A stretch of DNA of 64,000 bases from Moraxellaceae bacterium REDSEA-S32_B1 (GTDB lineage: Bacteria; Pseudomonadota; Gammaproteobacteria; Pseudomonadales; Moraxellaceae): assembly GCA_001626925.1 (NCBI GenBank), contig LUOR01000038.1, positions 16,697 to 80,696 of the forward strand, given 5' to 3'. The notes below the pieces were generated by a model. It saw only the letters and a list, made by a program, of their open reading frames with translations. It was not told the DNA's origin and made no database searches. The position numbers were made by a program, and so were the translations under genes. Shown one piece after another: positions 1 to 10,295 of the stretch; position 1 is the first letter of the stretch, and every line of letters begins with the position of its first letter.

Positions 1-666
1 ACTGAGATGGTTTTTCATGCAATAGGTATCGAGCTCATTAAAGAAAGCGATACGCATTGCAAGATAGGTATTAGAAAATAGTTTAATCGCTTCTGCTTCA
101 GTCGGATTGACACATAAAATCACCGCATCTTTTTTTACAGATGCTTTTAAATACAATTTGGCAATTTTTTCAGCCCGCTCAGACTTTTCTCCCATGATAA
201 TGCGTGAGGGAAATAAATTGTCATGCAAAGCTTGCCCTTCTCGCAAAAACTCTGGAGAAAAAATCAAATTTTTCAGTTTGAGCTCTTTAGCAATGGATTG
301 AGTATAGCCAACAGGTACGGTTGATTTGATAATAATCAACGCATCAGCATTAATTTTTATAATGTCTTCTAAAACCGTTTCAATACTTGAGGTATCAAAA
401 TAATTGGTTTCAGGATCATAGTTGGTTGGCGTAGCGATGATGATGAGCTTGGCATGTTGATATGCTTTCTTTGCGCTTGTCGTTGCCTCAAGACTTGTTT
501 CGAGTAAGTAGTTTTGAATACAAGAGTCACTGATAGGTGAAATTTTTTGATTAATTTGCTCTACACGCTTTTTATCAACATCCAACGCTGTGACCTGATG
601 TTGCTTAGCAAATAATAGCGCATTGGATAAGCCTACATAACCTGTGCCGACGACGGTAATTTTCAT
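1..666 (-). CDS. ugd: UDP-glucose 6-dehydrogenase, 3' part outside the window
   Basis: Oxidises UDP-glucose to UDP-glucuronate with NAD+ for surface polysaccharide synthesis. The gene starts with ATG at 666 and runs off the left edge after 222 codons. The N-terminus shows the NAD-binding glycine motif (VVGTGYVGLSNA), and residues near 140 read FSPEFLREGQA, both typical of the UDP-glucose/GDP-mannose dehydrogenase family. The catalytic Cys region lies outside the window. Its neighbour is ilvE; in Acinetobacter the outer-core polysaccharide locus is bounded by ilvE, so this may be the edge of such a locus (inference). A purine-rich AGAGATAG precedes the ATG. Another UDP-sugar dehydrogenase of the same family is the alternative. 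Confidence 0.88.
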   Translation of the reverse strand, partial: MKITVVGTGYVGLSNALLFAKQHQVTALDVDKKRVEQINQKISPISDSCIQNYLLETSLEATTSAKKAYQHAKLIIIATPTNYDPETNYFDTSSIETVLEDIIKINADALIIIKSTVPVGYTQSIAKELKLKNLIFSPEFLREGQALHDNLFPSRIIMGEKSERAEKIAKLYLKASVKKDAVILCVNPTEAEAIKLFSNTYLAMRIAFFNELDTYCMKNHLS

Positions 667-814
667 TCTATCTCTAATTTCATTGCTTTTAGAGAGATAC
701 TTTATGAATACAATATTTCGAAGCGATGATGATTTTATGATCGTTTTTTTACATTATGCTTTCACTGTTCTGACAATTTCTTTTCATTTTTCTGACAAGC
801 AAAAAAGAAGCCGC

Positions 815-845
815 ACAAAAAAAATCAGGCGCTTTGCCTGATTTT
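815..845 (-). terminator. Intrinsic terminator after ilvE
   Basis: A 10-bp stem (821-830 with 836-845) closes a 5-nt loop. On the minus strand it is followed by a run of eight T, so it ends transcription from ilvE. The A-rich side also gives a short T run on the plus strand. Confidence 0.85.
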
Positions 846-877
846 TTATGTGATTTTTGTATTGAAATGCGTGGTGC

Positions 878-1804
878 TTATTTTACATAAGTCAGCCAAT
901 GTGCATATTTTTCACTGCGACCTTGCACTGCATCAAAGAAAGTCTTTTGGATTTCCGTGGTGATTGGACCACGTACGCCTGCACCGATTTGACGATCATC
1001 ATATTCACGGATTGGTGTAACTTCTGCTGCTGTACCAGTGAAGAATGCCTCATCCGCAATATAGAATTCATCACGTGTGATACGACGTTCAACCACTTCA
1101 TAACCCAAATCTTTGGCAATGGTAATCACTGTTTGACGCGTAATCCCATCAAGCGCACCACCTGCGATATCAGGCGTATGCAATACGCCATCTTGGATCA
1201 AGAATACATTCTCACCAGCGCCTTGACAGACATAACCTTGTGGATCAAGCAACATTGCTTCGTCATAACCTGAATGCACGACTTCTTGATGCGCAAGGAT
1301 CGACAAGGTGTAGTTGCCTGATGCTTTGGCTTTACACATCGTTGCATTTGGATGGTGATGGGTAAATGATGACGTTTTGACACGGATACCTTTTGCCATC
1401 GCCTCTTCGCCGAGATACGCTCCCCAACTCCATGCTGCTACGACTGCATGAATGGTGTTATCAGTTGCTGCGATACCTAAACGCTCTGAACCAATAAAAA
1501 TAATTGGACGCAAGTACGCTGAAACCAATTTATTCTCACGCATTACATCAATCTGCGCTTGCTCTAAAGTCGCTTGATCGTAGGGAACTTTCATTTGATA
1601 AATTTTTGCAGAATTGAGCAAACGCTTGGTGTGTTCTTGTAAACGGAATATCGCTGTGCCATTTGGCGTTTCATAAGCACGGACACCCTCAAACACACCC
1701 ATACTGTAGTGCAAAGTATGAGTTAAGACGTGGGTTTTTGCCTCACGCCAGTCGATAAGTTTGCCGTCTTGCCAAATAAAACCATCACGATCAGCCAAAT
1801 TCAT
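878..1804 (-). CDS. ilvE: Branched-chain amino acid aminotransferase
   Basis: PLP-dependent transaminase for the last step of valine, leucine and isoleucine synthesis. With the ATG at 1804 the protein is 308 residues, close to the 309 of E. coli IlvE. GGAG lies about 9 nt upstream of this start, which favours it over an ATG seven codons earlier. The PLP lysine sits in KAKASGNY near residue 160, and the C-terminal motifs GAGENVF and GTAAEVTPI are intact. It lies 75 bp downstream of glnE on the same strand and has its own terminator. The ilvIHC genes of the same pathway are about 13.5 kb away in this window. Confidence 0.95.
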   Translation of the reverse strand: MNLADRDGFIWQDGKLIDWREAKTHVLTHTLHYSMGVFEGVRAYETPNGTAIFRLQEHTKRLLNSAKIYQMKVPYDQATLEQAQIDVMRENKLVSAYLRPIIFIGSERLGIAATDNTIHAVVAAWSWGAYLGEEAMAKGIRVKTSSFTHHHPNATMCKAKASGNYTLSILAHQEVVHSGYDEAMLLDPQGYVCQGAGENVFLIQDGVLHTPDIAGGALDGITRQTVITIAKDLGYEVVERRITRDEFYIADEAFFTGTAAEVTPIREYDDRQIGAGVRGPITTEIQKTFFDAVQGRSEKYAHWLTYVK

Positions 1805-1879
1805 GGCGCACACTCCAAATATCATTCATCTTTACAACGCCAATTTTCATTTTTATAAATTTAAAAATGTGACGTCAAA

Positions 1880-4633
1880 TTACATAACGTCCAAATCCAC
1901 CACGGTATTCGGATCAATTAATCTTTGCCATAACTTGCAAACGCCGATTCGGATATCACGCCATGTTGTCGCATCGACTTGCAAAGATTGGTTCGCAAGC
2001 GCAAGACGGTGGCTCATCATTCGTTCACTGAGATAGGCTTGTGTCAATGTTTCGGCATCGACACTGGAAATACACCCTGCTTTGGCGGCATCTTGTAGAA
2101 TGCGCACATTATCTGAGTAGTGGGCGAGATCTGGATTCGACCCACTCCATGCGAGCACTGCATACTGTGCCATAAATTCAATGTCAACGATACCACCTGC
2201 ATCCTGTTTTAAGTGAAAAATGCCATCTTTTCGCTGATCTTTACTTGAGCCAAGATGATCTTTCATCTTCTGGCGCATTTTGATCACTTCTTCACGCACA
2301 TGTGCTTCTTCACGTGGTGTGGTCAGCACCTCAAGGCGGATTGCTTCGATCCGTTGATTTAAATCATCATCACCTGCAATAGTACGAGCACGGACTAGAG
2401 CTTGATGTTCCCACAGCCATGCACTGTGTTTTTGATAATGATCAAAGGCTTTTAAACTGGTCACTAATAGTCCTGCATCACCATTCGGACGCAAGCGACT
2501 ATCGACTTCATAGACACGACCATCAAGCGTTTGTGTGGTCATTAAAGACAGGAATTTCTGCGCCACACGCATGGCAAACTCGAGTCCTGAAATCGGCTTA
2601 GGCCCATCCGTTTCAGCCTGCTCTTGATAATGATGTACAAACACCAAGTCCAAATCCGAGCCATAACCGAGTTCAATACCACCGAGTTTGCCATAACCAA
2701 TCACCGAAAAGCCGAGATGATCCATACCACAGCGCTGATCATTGACATCCAATGGATAACCGTGACGCTTCGCCACCATCTGATAAGCAAGTTGAAGTGC
2801 TGAATTTACAGTAATTTCTGCAATATCAGTGAGTACATCTGACACTCGCATCAACGGACTTTCTGCCAACACATCACTGGCTGCCACTGAAAGCACATTG
2901 GATTTTTTAAATAGGCGGAGTACTCGCATCAAGTCTTCCACTTGATCAAGCTCAATGCGTAGCAATTGCTGACGTAAAGCATTTTGCAAATCTTGACGCT
3001 GTGGCAACTCAAAGTCCATCGATAAAAACTCATCGAGCAATACAGGATAACGACTCAGTTCTTCACAAATCCACGGACTGACACTTGCCATTTTTACAAG
3101 ACGTTGCAATGCCCCCCGATTTTCCATTAGCATCACGATATAGACGCTACGCCGTAGAATTGATTCGACCAGCGGTAATAGACGCATCAAAGCAGTTTGT
3201 GTCTGCTCCACATCAATCACTGCTTGTACTAGATAAGGCCAAAAATCTTTTAAGCGTTTGAGTGCTGTACTTGGTAGACGTTGCACCGCATTACTTTGCC
3301 AAAATGCCTCAATGCGCTGATACGAGCTTTCATCAAGATAAGGTTGTAATTCTTGCAATTCACCTGACACGGTTGGCGCATCGCCTGCGTTGATACGCTC
3401 TTGAATCAGTGCGTCAAAATAGTAACTGACTCGACTACGTTTCTGCTTCAACACAGTTTGGAAGTTGTCCCAATCTGCAAAATTTAAAGCAAAGATTAAT
3501 CGCTCTCGAAGTTGCTCATCTTGTGGCAGGCTTTGCGTTTGTTTATCTTCAAGTGCTTGAATGCCATGCTCGACACGGCGTAGAAATAAATACGCATCTT
3601 TAAGTTCATCGAACGCTTGCTGATCAATAAAATTATCATCTAATAAATGCTTCAGTGCCACCAAACACTGTCGATCTTGTAACTCAAAACGTGAACCGCC
3701 ATAGATCAACTGAAACACTTGCACGATAAACTCAATCTCTCGAATCCCGCCTGCACCGAGTTTGACATCTTCCTCGATATTGCGCCGCATGACCTCTTTT
3801 TCGATCATGGCTTTCATTTCACGCAGCGCAGCGAATGCACTGTAATCCACATAACGCCGAAACACGAAAGGTCGAGCCATTTGCATCAGACTTTCCGCTT
3901 TTTCACCGCCTGTGATCGCACGTGCCTTGATCCACGCATATCGCTCCCATTCTCGCCCATGTTGAATGAGGTATTTCTCCAGTGCAGCATGACTGAGTGC
4001 AAGCGCACTACCATCTCCCCACGGACGTAGACGCATATCCACTCGAAACACAAAACCATCAGCGGTAACTTGTTCGAGCAATTGAATAACCTTCTGTCCC
4101 CAAGCGATGCAAAATTGCTGTACATCAACACACTTGCGCCCATTGGTTTCACCATTTTCATCAAAGGCAAAAATCAGGTCGATATCACTGGAGAGATTCA
4201 ACTCTTGCGCGCCATGCTTACCCATGGCGATCACGATTAAATCTTGTACTGTGCCATCATTTTCACCGATCGGTTCACCATACTTGGCGATTAATGCAGG
4301 ACGTGCAAAGTCTTTTGCGACAATTACGGCTAGGTCAGCAAAATCGGAAAGCTCACGGGTCAATGTACGCACATCAGTCAAATCATTACAATCTTGCCAA
4401 ATCCAGCGTAACATCAATCGTGCACGAATCTGACGGATTTGACGCATCCAGGTTGCTTCATCGCTATTCGCATCTAAGTTATTTTCAAGAAATGTGGCGA
4501 TTTGCTGTCGGGTTAGCGGCTGTGAGAATTGATCAACTTCATAATCAACTTGCCAAATGCCATCTAAGTTTTGCATCACTTGTGTGGCGTATAGGCTACT
4601 GAATTGTGTTCTTTCTAGTTGTTGTTGATTCAT
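1880..4633 (-). CDS. glnE: Bifunctional glutamine synthetase adenylyltransferase/deadenylylase
   Basis: Adds AMP to, or removes it from, glutamine synthetase in response to PII and glutamine. Two nucleotidyltransferase domains are visible. The N-terminal one has GKHGAQELNLSSDIDLIF near residue 145. The C-terminal one has YGKLGGIELGYGSDLDLVF near residue 650. The paired Asp motif (D-I-D, D-L-D) is present in both, so both activities are expected. At about 917 residues it is slightly shorter than the 946 of E. coli. The start is uncertain: an in-frame ATG at 4648 would add five residues, and neither has a strong ribosome site. Confidence 0.93.
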   Translation of the reverse strand: MNQQQLERTQFSSLYATQVMQNLDGIWQVDYEVDQFSQPLTRQQIATFLENNLDANSDEATWMRQIRQIRARLMLRWIWQDCNDLTDVRTLTRELSDFADLAVIVAKDFARPALIAKYGEPIGENDGTVQDLIVIAMGKHGAQELNLSSDIDLIFAFDENGETNGRKCVDVQQFCIAWGQKVIQLLEQVTADGFVFRVDMRLRPWGDGSALALSHAALEKYLIQHGREWERYAWIKARAITGGEKAESLMQMARPFVFRRYVDYSAFAALREMKAMIEKEVMRRNIEEDVKLGAGGIREIEFIVQVFQLIYGGSRFELQDRQCLVALKHLLDDNFIDQQAFDELKDAYLFLRRVEHGIQALEDKQTQSLPQDEQLRERLIFALNFADWDNFQTVLKQKRSRVSYYFDALIQERINAGDAPTVSGELQELQPYLDESSYQRIEAFWQSNAVQRLPSTALKRLKDFWPYLVQAVIDVEQTQTALMRLLPLVESILRRSVYIVMLMENRGALQRLVKMASVSPWICEELSRYPVLLDEFLSMDFELPQRQDLQNALRQQLLRIELDQVEDLMRVLRLFKKSNVLSVAASDVLAESPLMRVSDVLTDIAEITVNSALQLAYQMVAKRHGYPLDVNDQRCGMDHLGFSVIGYGKLGGIELGYGSDLDLVFVHHYQEQAETDGPKPISGLEFAMRVAQKFLSLMTTQTLDGRVYEVDSRLRPNGDAGLLVTSLKAFDHYQKHSAWLWEHQALVRARTIAGDDDLNQRIEAIRLEVLTTPREEAHVREEVIKMRQKMKDHLGSSKDQRKDGIFHLKQDAGGIVDIEFMAQYAVLAWSGSNPDLAHYSDNVRILQDAAKAGCISSVDAETLTQAYLSERMMSHRLALANQSLQVDATTWRDIRIGVCKLWQRLIDPNTVVDLDVM

Positions 4634-4768
4634 GACGAAACCGACCATCCTACGAATATTTTAAAACGATACTAAACTAGCTCATTTCAGCATGATTACG
4701 CAGATTTGCTGAGCGTGCAATGCTTTCTTTGAAGGTCAAATTTAAAAAAAACAAAAAACATGCGCAAT

Positions 4769-4798
4769 AAAAAAGCTTGATGTCCAATACACATCAAG
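4769..4798 (-). terminator. Intrinsic terminator after the histidine kinase gene
   Basis: An 8-bp stem (4776-4783 with 4791-4798) closes a 7-nt loop and is followed on the minus strand by C and six T. Confidence 0.8.
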
Positions 4799-4837
4799 TC
4801 TTATTATCATCACATTTGAAGATTTGGAAAAGTGTCC

Positions 4838-6070
4838 TTAGACTAAATCAACATCACCTACAGGAATACGGATAATAAACCGTGTACCTTGATTTTCAAT
4901 GGATTCAACGTCGATTGTTCCGCCATTATTTTCAACGAACCGCTTACACAGCACCAAGCCTAGCCCTGTGCCTTTTTCCCCTGAAGTGCCTTGTGTACTT
5001 GGAATAGTGTCTTGTTGAAACAAATTTTCACATTGCACTTCCGTCATACCTACGCCCTGATCCTGAATACGAATCTCGACCCAATTTTGATCTTGCTGTG
5101 CGCAGATTAAAATCTCTTTATCTGCATTAGCTTTGGTAAACTTGAGTGCATTCGAGGTTAGATTCTGAATCACTGAAGTCATCATCCGTACATCAGCATA
5201 TGCGTACAAATGACTTGCCACGTCACACTTAAGTTTAATATTTTTCTTATATGCCGATGCACTGAGCAGGTCAAAGACGGATTGTACGACATCATTGACA
5301 TTGAAGTGAACAGGTTTGAAATGAAAACGACCACCCTCTGCCATCGACCAATTCAACAAGCTTTCCAACAAACTATAAGTGGACTGCGCAGTATCATTAA
5401 TATACTCGACCAACCGCAGTGAGGCCTCATCGCCTAGCGTGTCACGCTCATGCACCAAGATATCCGCACAGCTTAAAATGCCGTGAAATGGCGCACGCAG
5501 ATCATGTGCAATAATCGAAAAATATTTGCTGCGACTAGCATTGATTTCTTCTAAATCAGCCAATTGCCGATATGCGGTTTTGCTATCAATGATGATTTGG
5601 AGTGATGAGTCACGCTGTAAAATGTACTCATCTAAACAAGTCTGCATGTGCACTGGAATTAACTGAGTTTTATCCGCACAAAGAATAATGCTCAGCGTAG
5701 ACTCAGTCGATGCAGTCGCATTACCGACGACATAAATCGACTCTGGCGCAAAATCATGTGAATCATCAAAAACACTTTGTATCGTTTCAAAAATTGAGCT
5801 TTCGCTATCGAGCTGCTCGCCTTTGGCAAAATGCGCTACCTGCTGGCAGATTTCTTGTACGGTTTCTCTTGGAATGGACTCAGTGGTAGAGTTTGCCACG
5901 ACCATGTCTTTATATTGATAATAATAAATGGCGTGGCTGTAACGGCTTAATTTGCACAAAAAATCCACAGTTGCATCGATATGCTCAGACACAATAACTG
6001 AAAGCTCCGCCTGAAGACCTCCAGGAGCAGGAGTAGGTGTGTACGTCGATATCGGCGCTCTAACTTGCAT
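4838..6070 (-). CDS. Soluble sensor histidine kinase
   Basis: A 410-residue kinase with no membrane segment, so probably cytoplasmic. Residues 1-165 form an input region I do not recognise. The dimerisation helix carries the phospho-acceptor His189 in SIIAHDLRAPFHG. The catalytic domain has N303/N307 (IQNLTSNALKF), the DQGVGM box near 337 and the GTGLGL box near 367. No receiver domain and no adjacent response regulator is present, so the partner is unknown. It is divergent from the Cache-GGDEF gene across 278 bp, which may reflect a shared signal (inference). The specific role is not recognised. Confidence 0.85.
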   Translation of the reverse strand: MQVRAPISTYTPTPAPGGLQAELSVIVSEHIDATVDFLCKLSRYSHAIYYYQYKDMVVANSTTESIPRETVQEICQQVAHFAKGEQLDSESSIFETIQSVFDDSHDFAPESIYVVGNATASTESTLSIILCADKTQLIPVHMQTCLDEYILQRDSSLQIIIDSKTAYRQLADLEEINASRSKYFSIIAHDLRAPFHGILSCADILVHERDTLGDEASLRLVEYINDTAQSTYSLLESLLNWSMAEGGRFHFKPVHFNVNDVVQSVFDLLSASAYKKNIKLKCDVASHLYAYADVRMMTSVIQNLTSNALKFTKANADKEILICAQQDQNWVEIRIQDQGVGMTEVQCENLFQQDTIPSTQGTSGEKGTGLGLVLCKRFVENNGGTIDVESIENQGTRFIIRIPVGDVDLV

Positions 6071-6348
6071 AATTCATTGCCTGTGCATATAGGATAGGGA
6101 CAGAGATGCAAAACAACTAAACAACAACATTTTGATTACGCATTTTAACAATCTAACATCACATTGAAAAGATACCACCCAAAATTGACAGAAGCTAGCA
6201 CATTTTTGTCACTTTTCGACGAATGACTTTAAGTATTCTCATTGCGCAGGCAATTTACCTGAAATTGATTGAAAATTGTAGATTTTTTCTGCGCTTTTTT
6301 GCACAAATTGAGTATCAAGCAAATTGAATAGTTTTTTTCATATCAACG

Positions 6349-7917
6349 ATGACATTAAAGCCTTTACATCGCTTAACTCGACTCAACCTAAAGAAACTCA
6401 TTATCTCTTTGGTGTTGTTTAGTATTGCGACTTTATTCGTCATTTCTTTGTTTGTGAACTATTTTATTCAGCGCAATCAACTATTAACTAGCGCACTGTC
6501 AGTAAATGAGGAATATGCGCACAAGATCGCCACCAGTACCGATTTGCATTTTCACGGTATTCAACTTGAGCTTAAATACAGCGCATCAGTGCTGGCAACT
6601 TCACCAAATAACGATCAAATCATCGACCAAGAACTCACACGGATTCTCAAACAATCTCAATACTTTAATAGCGTTACCTTTGTTAAAGCAGATGGTCAAT
6701 TGGCTGGTTTTGCCCCGCTAACACTCGCTTTTAAAAAGGGACAAGTTTTGGACACTACTGCCACACGCTTATCTTTAAAACATAAAGAATCGCTGATCAC
6801 ACCACCTTATAACTCTGCTTTAAACAATTTTTTGATTTATATTTCTGAACCTGTTGTCGATGCATCTGGACAATATCTTGGCTTCGTCGGCGGTACAATT
6901 TATCTAAAAGAACAAAACTTTATTTCCCAACTTTTATCGAGCCAATACGGCTATCAAGACAATTATATGTATGTGCTGGATAGTCAGCAGCGGATTATTT
7001 TCCACCCCGACCCAAGTCGTATTGGGGATTCTGCGGTCGGAAATACGGGTTTAAACACCTTAATGAATGAACCCTACGGCAATCTGCGTTTGGTCAATTC
7101 TAAAGGCATTGATAGCCTTGCAGGTTTCTCAAAAATAAGTGCGCCAAACTGGGTCGTGATTTCACAGCAACCCACCAAACAACTCCTCGACCAAGCTTCT
7201 AATTTGCTTTACAAAGTCATCTTGGGCATGTTGTTCTTTTATGCGATTGTGTTCTTTGTGATTTGGCGCTTTTCCTATGTGATCGCACAACCACTCTCAG
7301 ACTTGGCAGACTCAGCAAGTCAACTCAATCAGCCCGATGCCGAGAAAAATATTCGTAAAATTCGTCCTTGGTATTTTGAAGTCGCACAATTCCAAAAAGC
7401 CCTACTATTCAGCGCAAATCACTTTCAACAAACCGTTGATGAACTCAATGCCATCGTCAAAACAGATCCGTTGACAGGATTTTACAATCGTCGTGGCATG
7501 CAAATGTATGTCGATACCTTTGAAAAACAACAGACTAATTTTGCCATCTTAGCAATCAATATCGACCATTTTAAAACGGTTAATGATCAATACGGGCACG
7601 CTGAGGGCGATCGCGTTTTACAACACATCGCTTGGCAAATCCAAGAACAGTGTCGAGATCAGGACATTTGCTGTCGTATTGGCGGTGAAGAATTTATTGT
7701 TTTGCTACCCAATGCATCTTACTCATTGGCTCAAAAAGTCGCATCGAGAATCCTGCAAAATCGCACACAAGATAAGATAGAAGGCATCGCTCAGGTGACG
7801 GTATCGATTGGTATTGCGCACTGGCCGACTCACCATCAAAACATTGATCAAACTTTGCAACTAGCGGATCAACACCTATATCAAGCAAAAGCAGATGGAC
7901 GGAATTGTATTCGTTAA
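6349..7917 (+). CDS. Membrane diguanylate cyclase with periplasmic Cache-like sensor
   Basis: Makes c-di-GMP from GTP. Membrane helices at about 17-40 and 287-308 enclose a periplasmic sensor of about 245 residues that looks like a double Cache domain (YLGFVGGTIYL, then a PNWVVISQQP-type strand). The cytoplasmic GGDEF domain has the active form GGEEF at 445-449. An RxxD inhibitory site lies at 436-439, five residues upstream, so product inhibition is expected. The TDPLTGFYNRRG segment typical of the domain is present. No clear ribosome site precedes the ATG. The sensed ligand cannot be told from the sequence. Confidence 0.88.
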   Translation: MTLKPLHRLTRLNLKKLIISLVLFSIATLFVISLFVNYFIQRNQLLTSALSVNEEYAHKIATSTDLHFHGIQLELKYSASVLATSPNNDQIIDQELTRILKQSQYFNSVTFVKADGQLAGFAPLTLAFKKGQVLDTTATRLSLKHKESLITPPYNSALNNFLIYISEPVVDASGQYLGFVGGTIYLKEQNFISQLLSSQYGYQDNYMYVLDSQQRIIFHPDPSRIGDSAVGNTGLNTLMNEPYGNLRLVNSKGIDSLAGFSKISAPNWVVISQQPTKQLLDQASNLLYKVILGMLFFYAIVFFVIWRFSYVIAQPLSDLADSASQLNQPDAEKNIRKIRPWYFEVAQFQKALLFSANHFQQTVDELNAIVKTDPLTGFYNRRGMQMYVDTFEKQQTNFAILAINIDHFKTVNDQYGHAEGDRVLQHIAWQIQEQCRDQDICCRIGGEEFIVLLPNASYSLAQKVASRILQNRTQDKIEGIAQVTVSIGIAHWPTHHQNIDQTLQLADQHLYQAKADGRNCIR

Positions 7918-7995
7918 ATTCTGCATAAAGTTTTTTTTGCGAAAATCTCCAAGCATCTCTTTTGAATAAAATTGATGATTAAATTACCTCAAAAT

Positions 7996-8026
7996 AAAAA
8001 ACCGACTTCTTACGAAATCGGTTTTT
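7996..8026. terminator. Bidirectional terminator between convergent genes
   Basis: AAACCGA and TCGGTTT arms flank a partly paired centre, with A-rich and T-rich sides. It can serve both the diguanylate cyclase gene (plus) and typA (minus). Confidence 0.75.
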
Positions 8027-8060
8027 GTCGCTCCGCAGAGAAAAAGACTCAGAACATCAA

Positions 8061-9896
8061 TTATTTATCACGATTACGTTTACGTTCGTTTTCAGTCAAA
8101 TAACGCTTACGGATACGGATCGATTTTGGTGTTACTTCAACCAACTCATCATCTTCAATGAATTCTAGTGCTTGTTCTAGCGTATATTCGATTGCAGGAA
8201 CCAATGTTAACGCATCATCGGTACCAGACGCACGCACGTTGGTGAGCTGTTTCGCTTTGGTCGGGTTGACCGTCATATCATCAGAACGAGAGTTAATCCC
8301 GATAATCATACCTTCATACACTTCAAGCTGTGGTTTAGCAAACAAACGACCACGGTCTTGCAAGCTGAACAATGCATAGCCCAAGCATGTACCTTGAACC
8401 ATAGAAATCAACACACCGTTTTGACGCTTCGCCACAGAACCTTGTTTCACAGGACCGTAATGCGAGAAGCTCGACGTCATGATCCCTGTACCAGAAGTCA
8501 TGGTCAGGAATTCAGAACGGAAGCCGATCAAGCCACGTGAAGGGACTGTTGCCTCAATACGGATACGACCTTTGCCGTCAACTTCCATATTGGTCATTTC
8601 CCCCTTACGGTGACCCATTTGCTCCATGACCGCACCTTGATGCTGTTCTTCCACATCAAAGGTCACGTTTTCATACGGCTCTTGCTTTTCGCCATCAATT
8701 TCTTTGATAATTACTTGTGGACGAGATACGCCCATTTCAAAGCCTTCACGGCGCATGTTTTCGATCAATACAGATAGGTGAAGCTCACCACGACCAGATA
8801 CTTTGAAACGATCAGGACTGTCCGTATCTTCAACACGAAGTGCCACGTTATGAATCAATTCACGGTCAAGACGCTCACGGATATTACGTGAAGTCACGAA
8901 CTTCCCTTCTTTACCAGCGAATGGTGAATTGTTGACTTGGAAAGTCATCGATACGGTCGGTTCATCTACAGAAAGTGGTGGCAATGCTTCCACATTTTTT
9001 GGATCACAAATCGTATCTGAAATGTTCAGCGCATCAATACCTGTAATACATACGATGTCGCCAGCAGATGCAGATTCAACATCAACACGCTCCAAACCGT
9101 GATAACCCATGATCTTTAAGATACGACCGTTACGTGTTTTGCCTTCTTTGTCGATCACAGTGACTGGTGTGTTCAACTTCACTGAACCACGTTGGATACG
9201 ACCAACACCGATGACACCCACGAAGCTGTTGTAGTCAAGTGATGAAATCTGCATTTGGAATGGACCGTCCACATCGACCGCAGGCGGTTCAACGATGTCA
9301 ACGATGGTTTGGAATAGTGGTGTCATGTCGTCTGCAAGCTCATCTGGCGCAGGACCAGCCACACCACGAAGACCCGATGCGTAGACGATTGGGAAGTCTA
9401 ACTGCTCATCTGATGCACCCAAGTTATCAAACAAATCAAATACTTGGTCGATTACCCAGTCTGGACGTGCACTTGGCTTGTCCACTTTGTTGATGATGAC
9501 GATTGGTTTCAAACCACGTGCAAAGGCTTTTTGCGTTACAAAACGTGTTTGTGGCATTGGACCTTCTTGTGAATCAACCAAAAGCAATACGCAGTCTACC
9601 ATCGACATCACACGTTCCACTTCACCACCGAAGTCGGCGTGTCCTGGGGTGTCGACGATGTTGATACGATAGGTGGTATCGGTACGTTGATCCAACCACG
9701 TGATCGCTGTATTTTTAGCGAGAATAGTAATACCACGTTCGCTTTCTAGCGCATTTGAATCCATGACACGTTCAATCTCACCTGCACGTTCGCCAAGGGC
9801 ACCTGATTGTTGGAGTAGTTTATCGACTAGTGTTGTTTTACCGTGGTCGACGTGCGCAATAATTGCGATGTTGCGAAGATTTTTAATATCTGACAT
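8061..9896 (-). CDS. typA: Ribosome-associated GTPase TypA/BipA
   Basis: A translational GTPase of the EF-G family, involved in late 50S assembly and stress growth. At 611 residues it is close to the 607 of E. coli. The G1 motif is AHVDHGKTT (14-22), the switch region [12 protein letters not shown]3 DTPGH and G4 NKVD. The C-terminal half has the TypA-specific [13 protein letters not shown] and [10 protein letters not shown] segments. A good -10 (TATAAT on the minus strand, 9928-9933) lies about 30 bp upstream of the ATG. It appears to be a single-gene transcript. Confidence 0.96.
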   Translation of the reverse strand: MSDIKNLRNIAIIAHVDHGKTTLVDKLLQQSGALGERAGEIERVMDSNALESERGITILAKNTAITWLDQRTDTTYRINIVDTPGHADFGGEVERVMSMVDCVLLLVDSQEGPMPQTRFVTQKAFARGLKPIVIINKVDKPSARPDWVIDQVFDLFDNLGASDEQLDFPIVYASGLRGVAGPAPDELADDMTPLFQTIVDIVEPPAVDVDGPFQMQISSLDYNSFVGVIGVGRIQRGSVKLNTPVTVIDKEGKTRNGRILKIMGYHGLERVDVESASAGDIVCITGIDALNISDTICDPKNVEALPPLSVDEPTVSMTFQVNNSPFAGKEGKFVTSRNIRERLDRELIHNVALRVEDTDSPDRFKVSGRGELHLSVLIENMRREGFEMGVSRPQVIIKEIDGEKQEPYENVTFDVEEQHQGAVMEQMGHRKGEMTNMEVDGKGRIRIEATVPSRGLIGFRSEFLTMTSGTGIMTSSFSHYGPVKQGSVAKRQNGVLISMVQGTCLGYALFSLQDRGRLFAKPQLEVYEGMIIGINSRSDDMTVNPTKAKQLTNVRASGTDDALTLVPAIEYTLEQALEFIEDDELVEVTPKSIRIRKRYLTENERKRNRDK

Positions 9897-9927
9897 GGAA
9901 AAATGCTACTAAAAAATTTGAGGACAA

Positions 9928-9933
9928 ATTATA
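9928..9933 (-). promoter_or_regulatory. Probable -10 element of typA
   Basis: TATAAT on the minus strand would give a leader of about 25 nt. No good -35 is visible at 16-18 bp. Confidence 0.4.
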
Positions 9934-10295
9934 CAGCAAAAGCCTAACATTGAGTAGTGACAGTTTGACGACAAAACCACTAAGTTTTTTAATTTATTTA
10001 TTTTTATAAATCAATATGATGATTCATTTCCATACAAATAAATACGATTATCCACCAACAATGCTCACATTTTTTATTGCAAACCAATGACAGGTTTTAT
10101 CCAATTTTAAATCATTTATCAGGCAAATCAGCACAATTAAAAGCGATCAAACGCTAATGTAAAACAGTCCCTTATCTTTTTTTTGTTTGCCTTATTGGTC
10201 GAGTCGATTAAAATAGTCGCCTTTTTTAAAATTGTTAACTGTTCATTTCAAGGAACTGATTAGCACCACCCAATATTTGCAAATGAGTATCGCCA
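9934..10295 (+). promoter_or_regulatory. Gene-free stretch with rsmC promoter candidate
   Basis: About 360 AT-rich bases with no credible gene on either strand. The best promoter facing rsmC is TTGCCT (10187-10192), 16 bp, TAAAAT (10209-10214). Nothing else is recognisable. Confidence 0.4.

Noticed and set aside
644..841. 65-codon frame on the plus strand
   Set aside because: It starts inside ugd on the other strand and ends in the ilvE terminator.
899..1273. 124-codon frame opposite ilvE
   Set aside because: Shadow of ilvE; similar long antisense frames opposite glnE, leuS, recB and pnp were dropped for the same reason.
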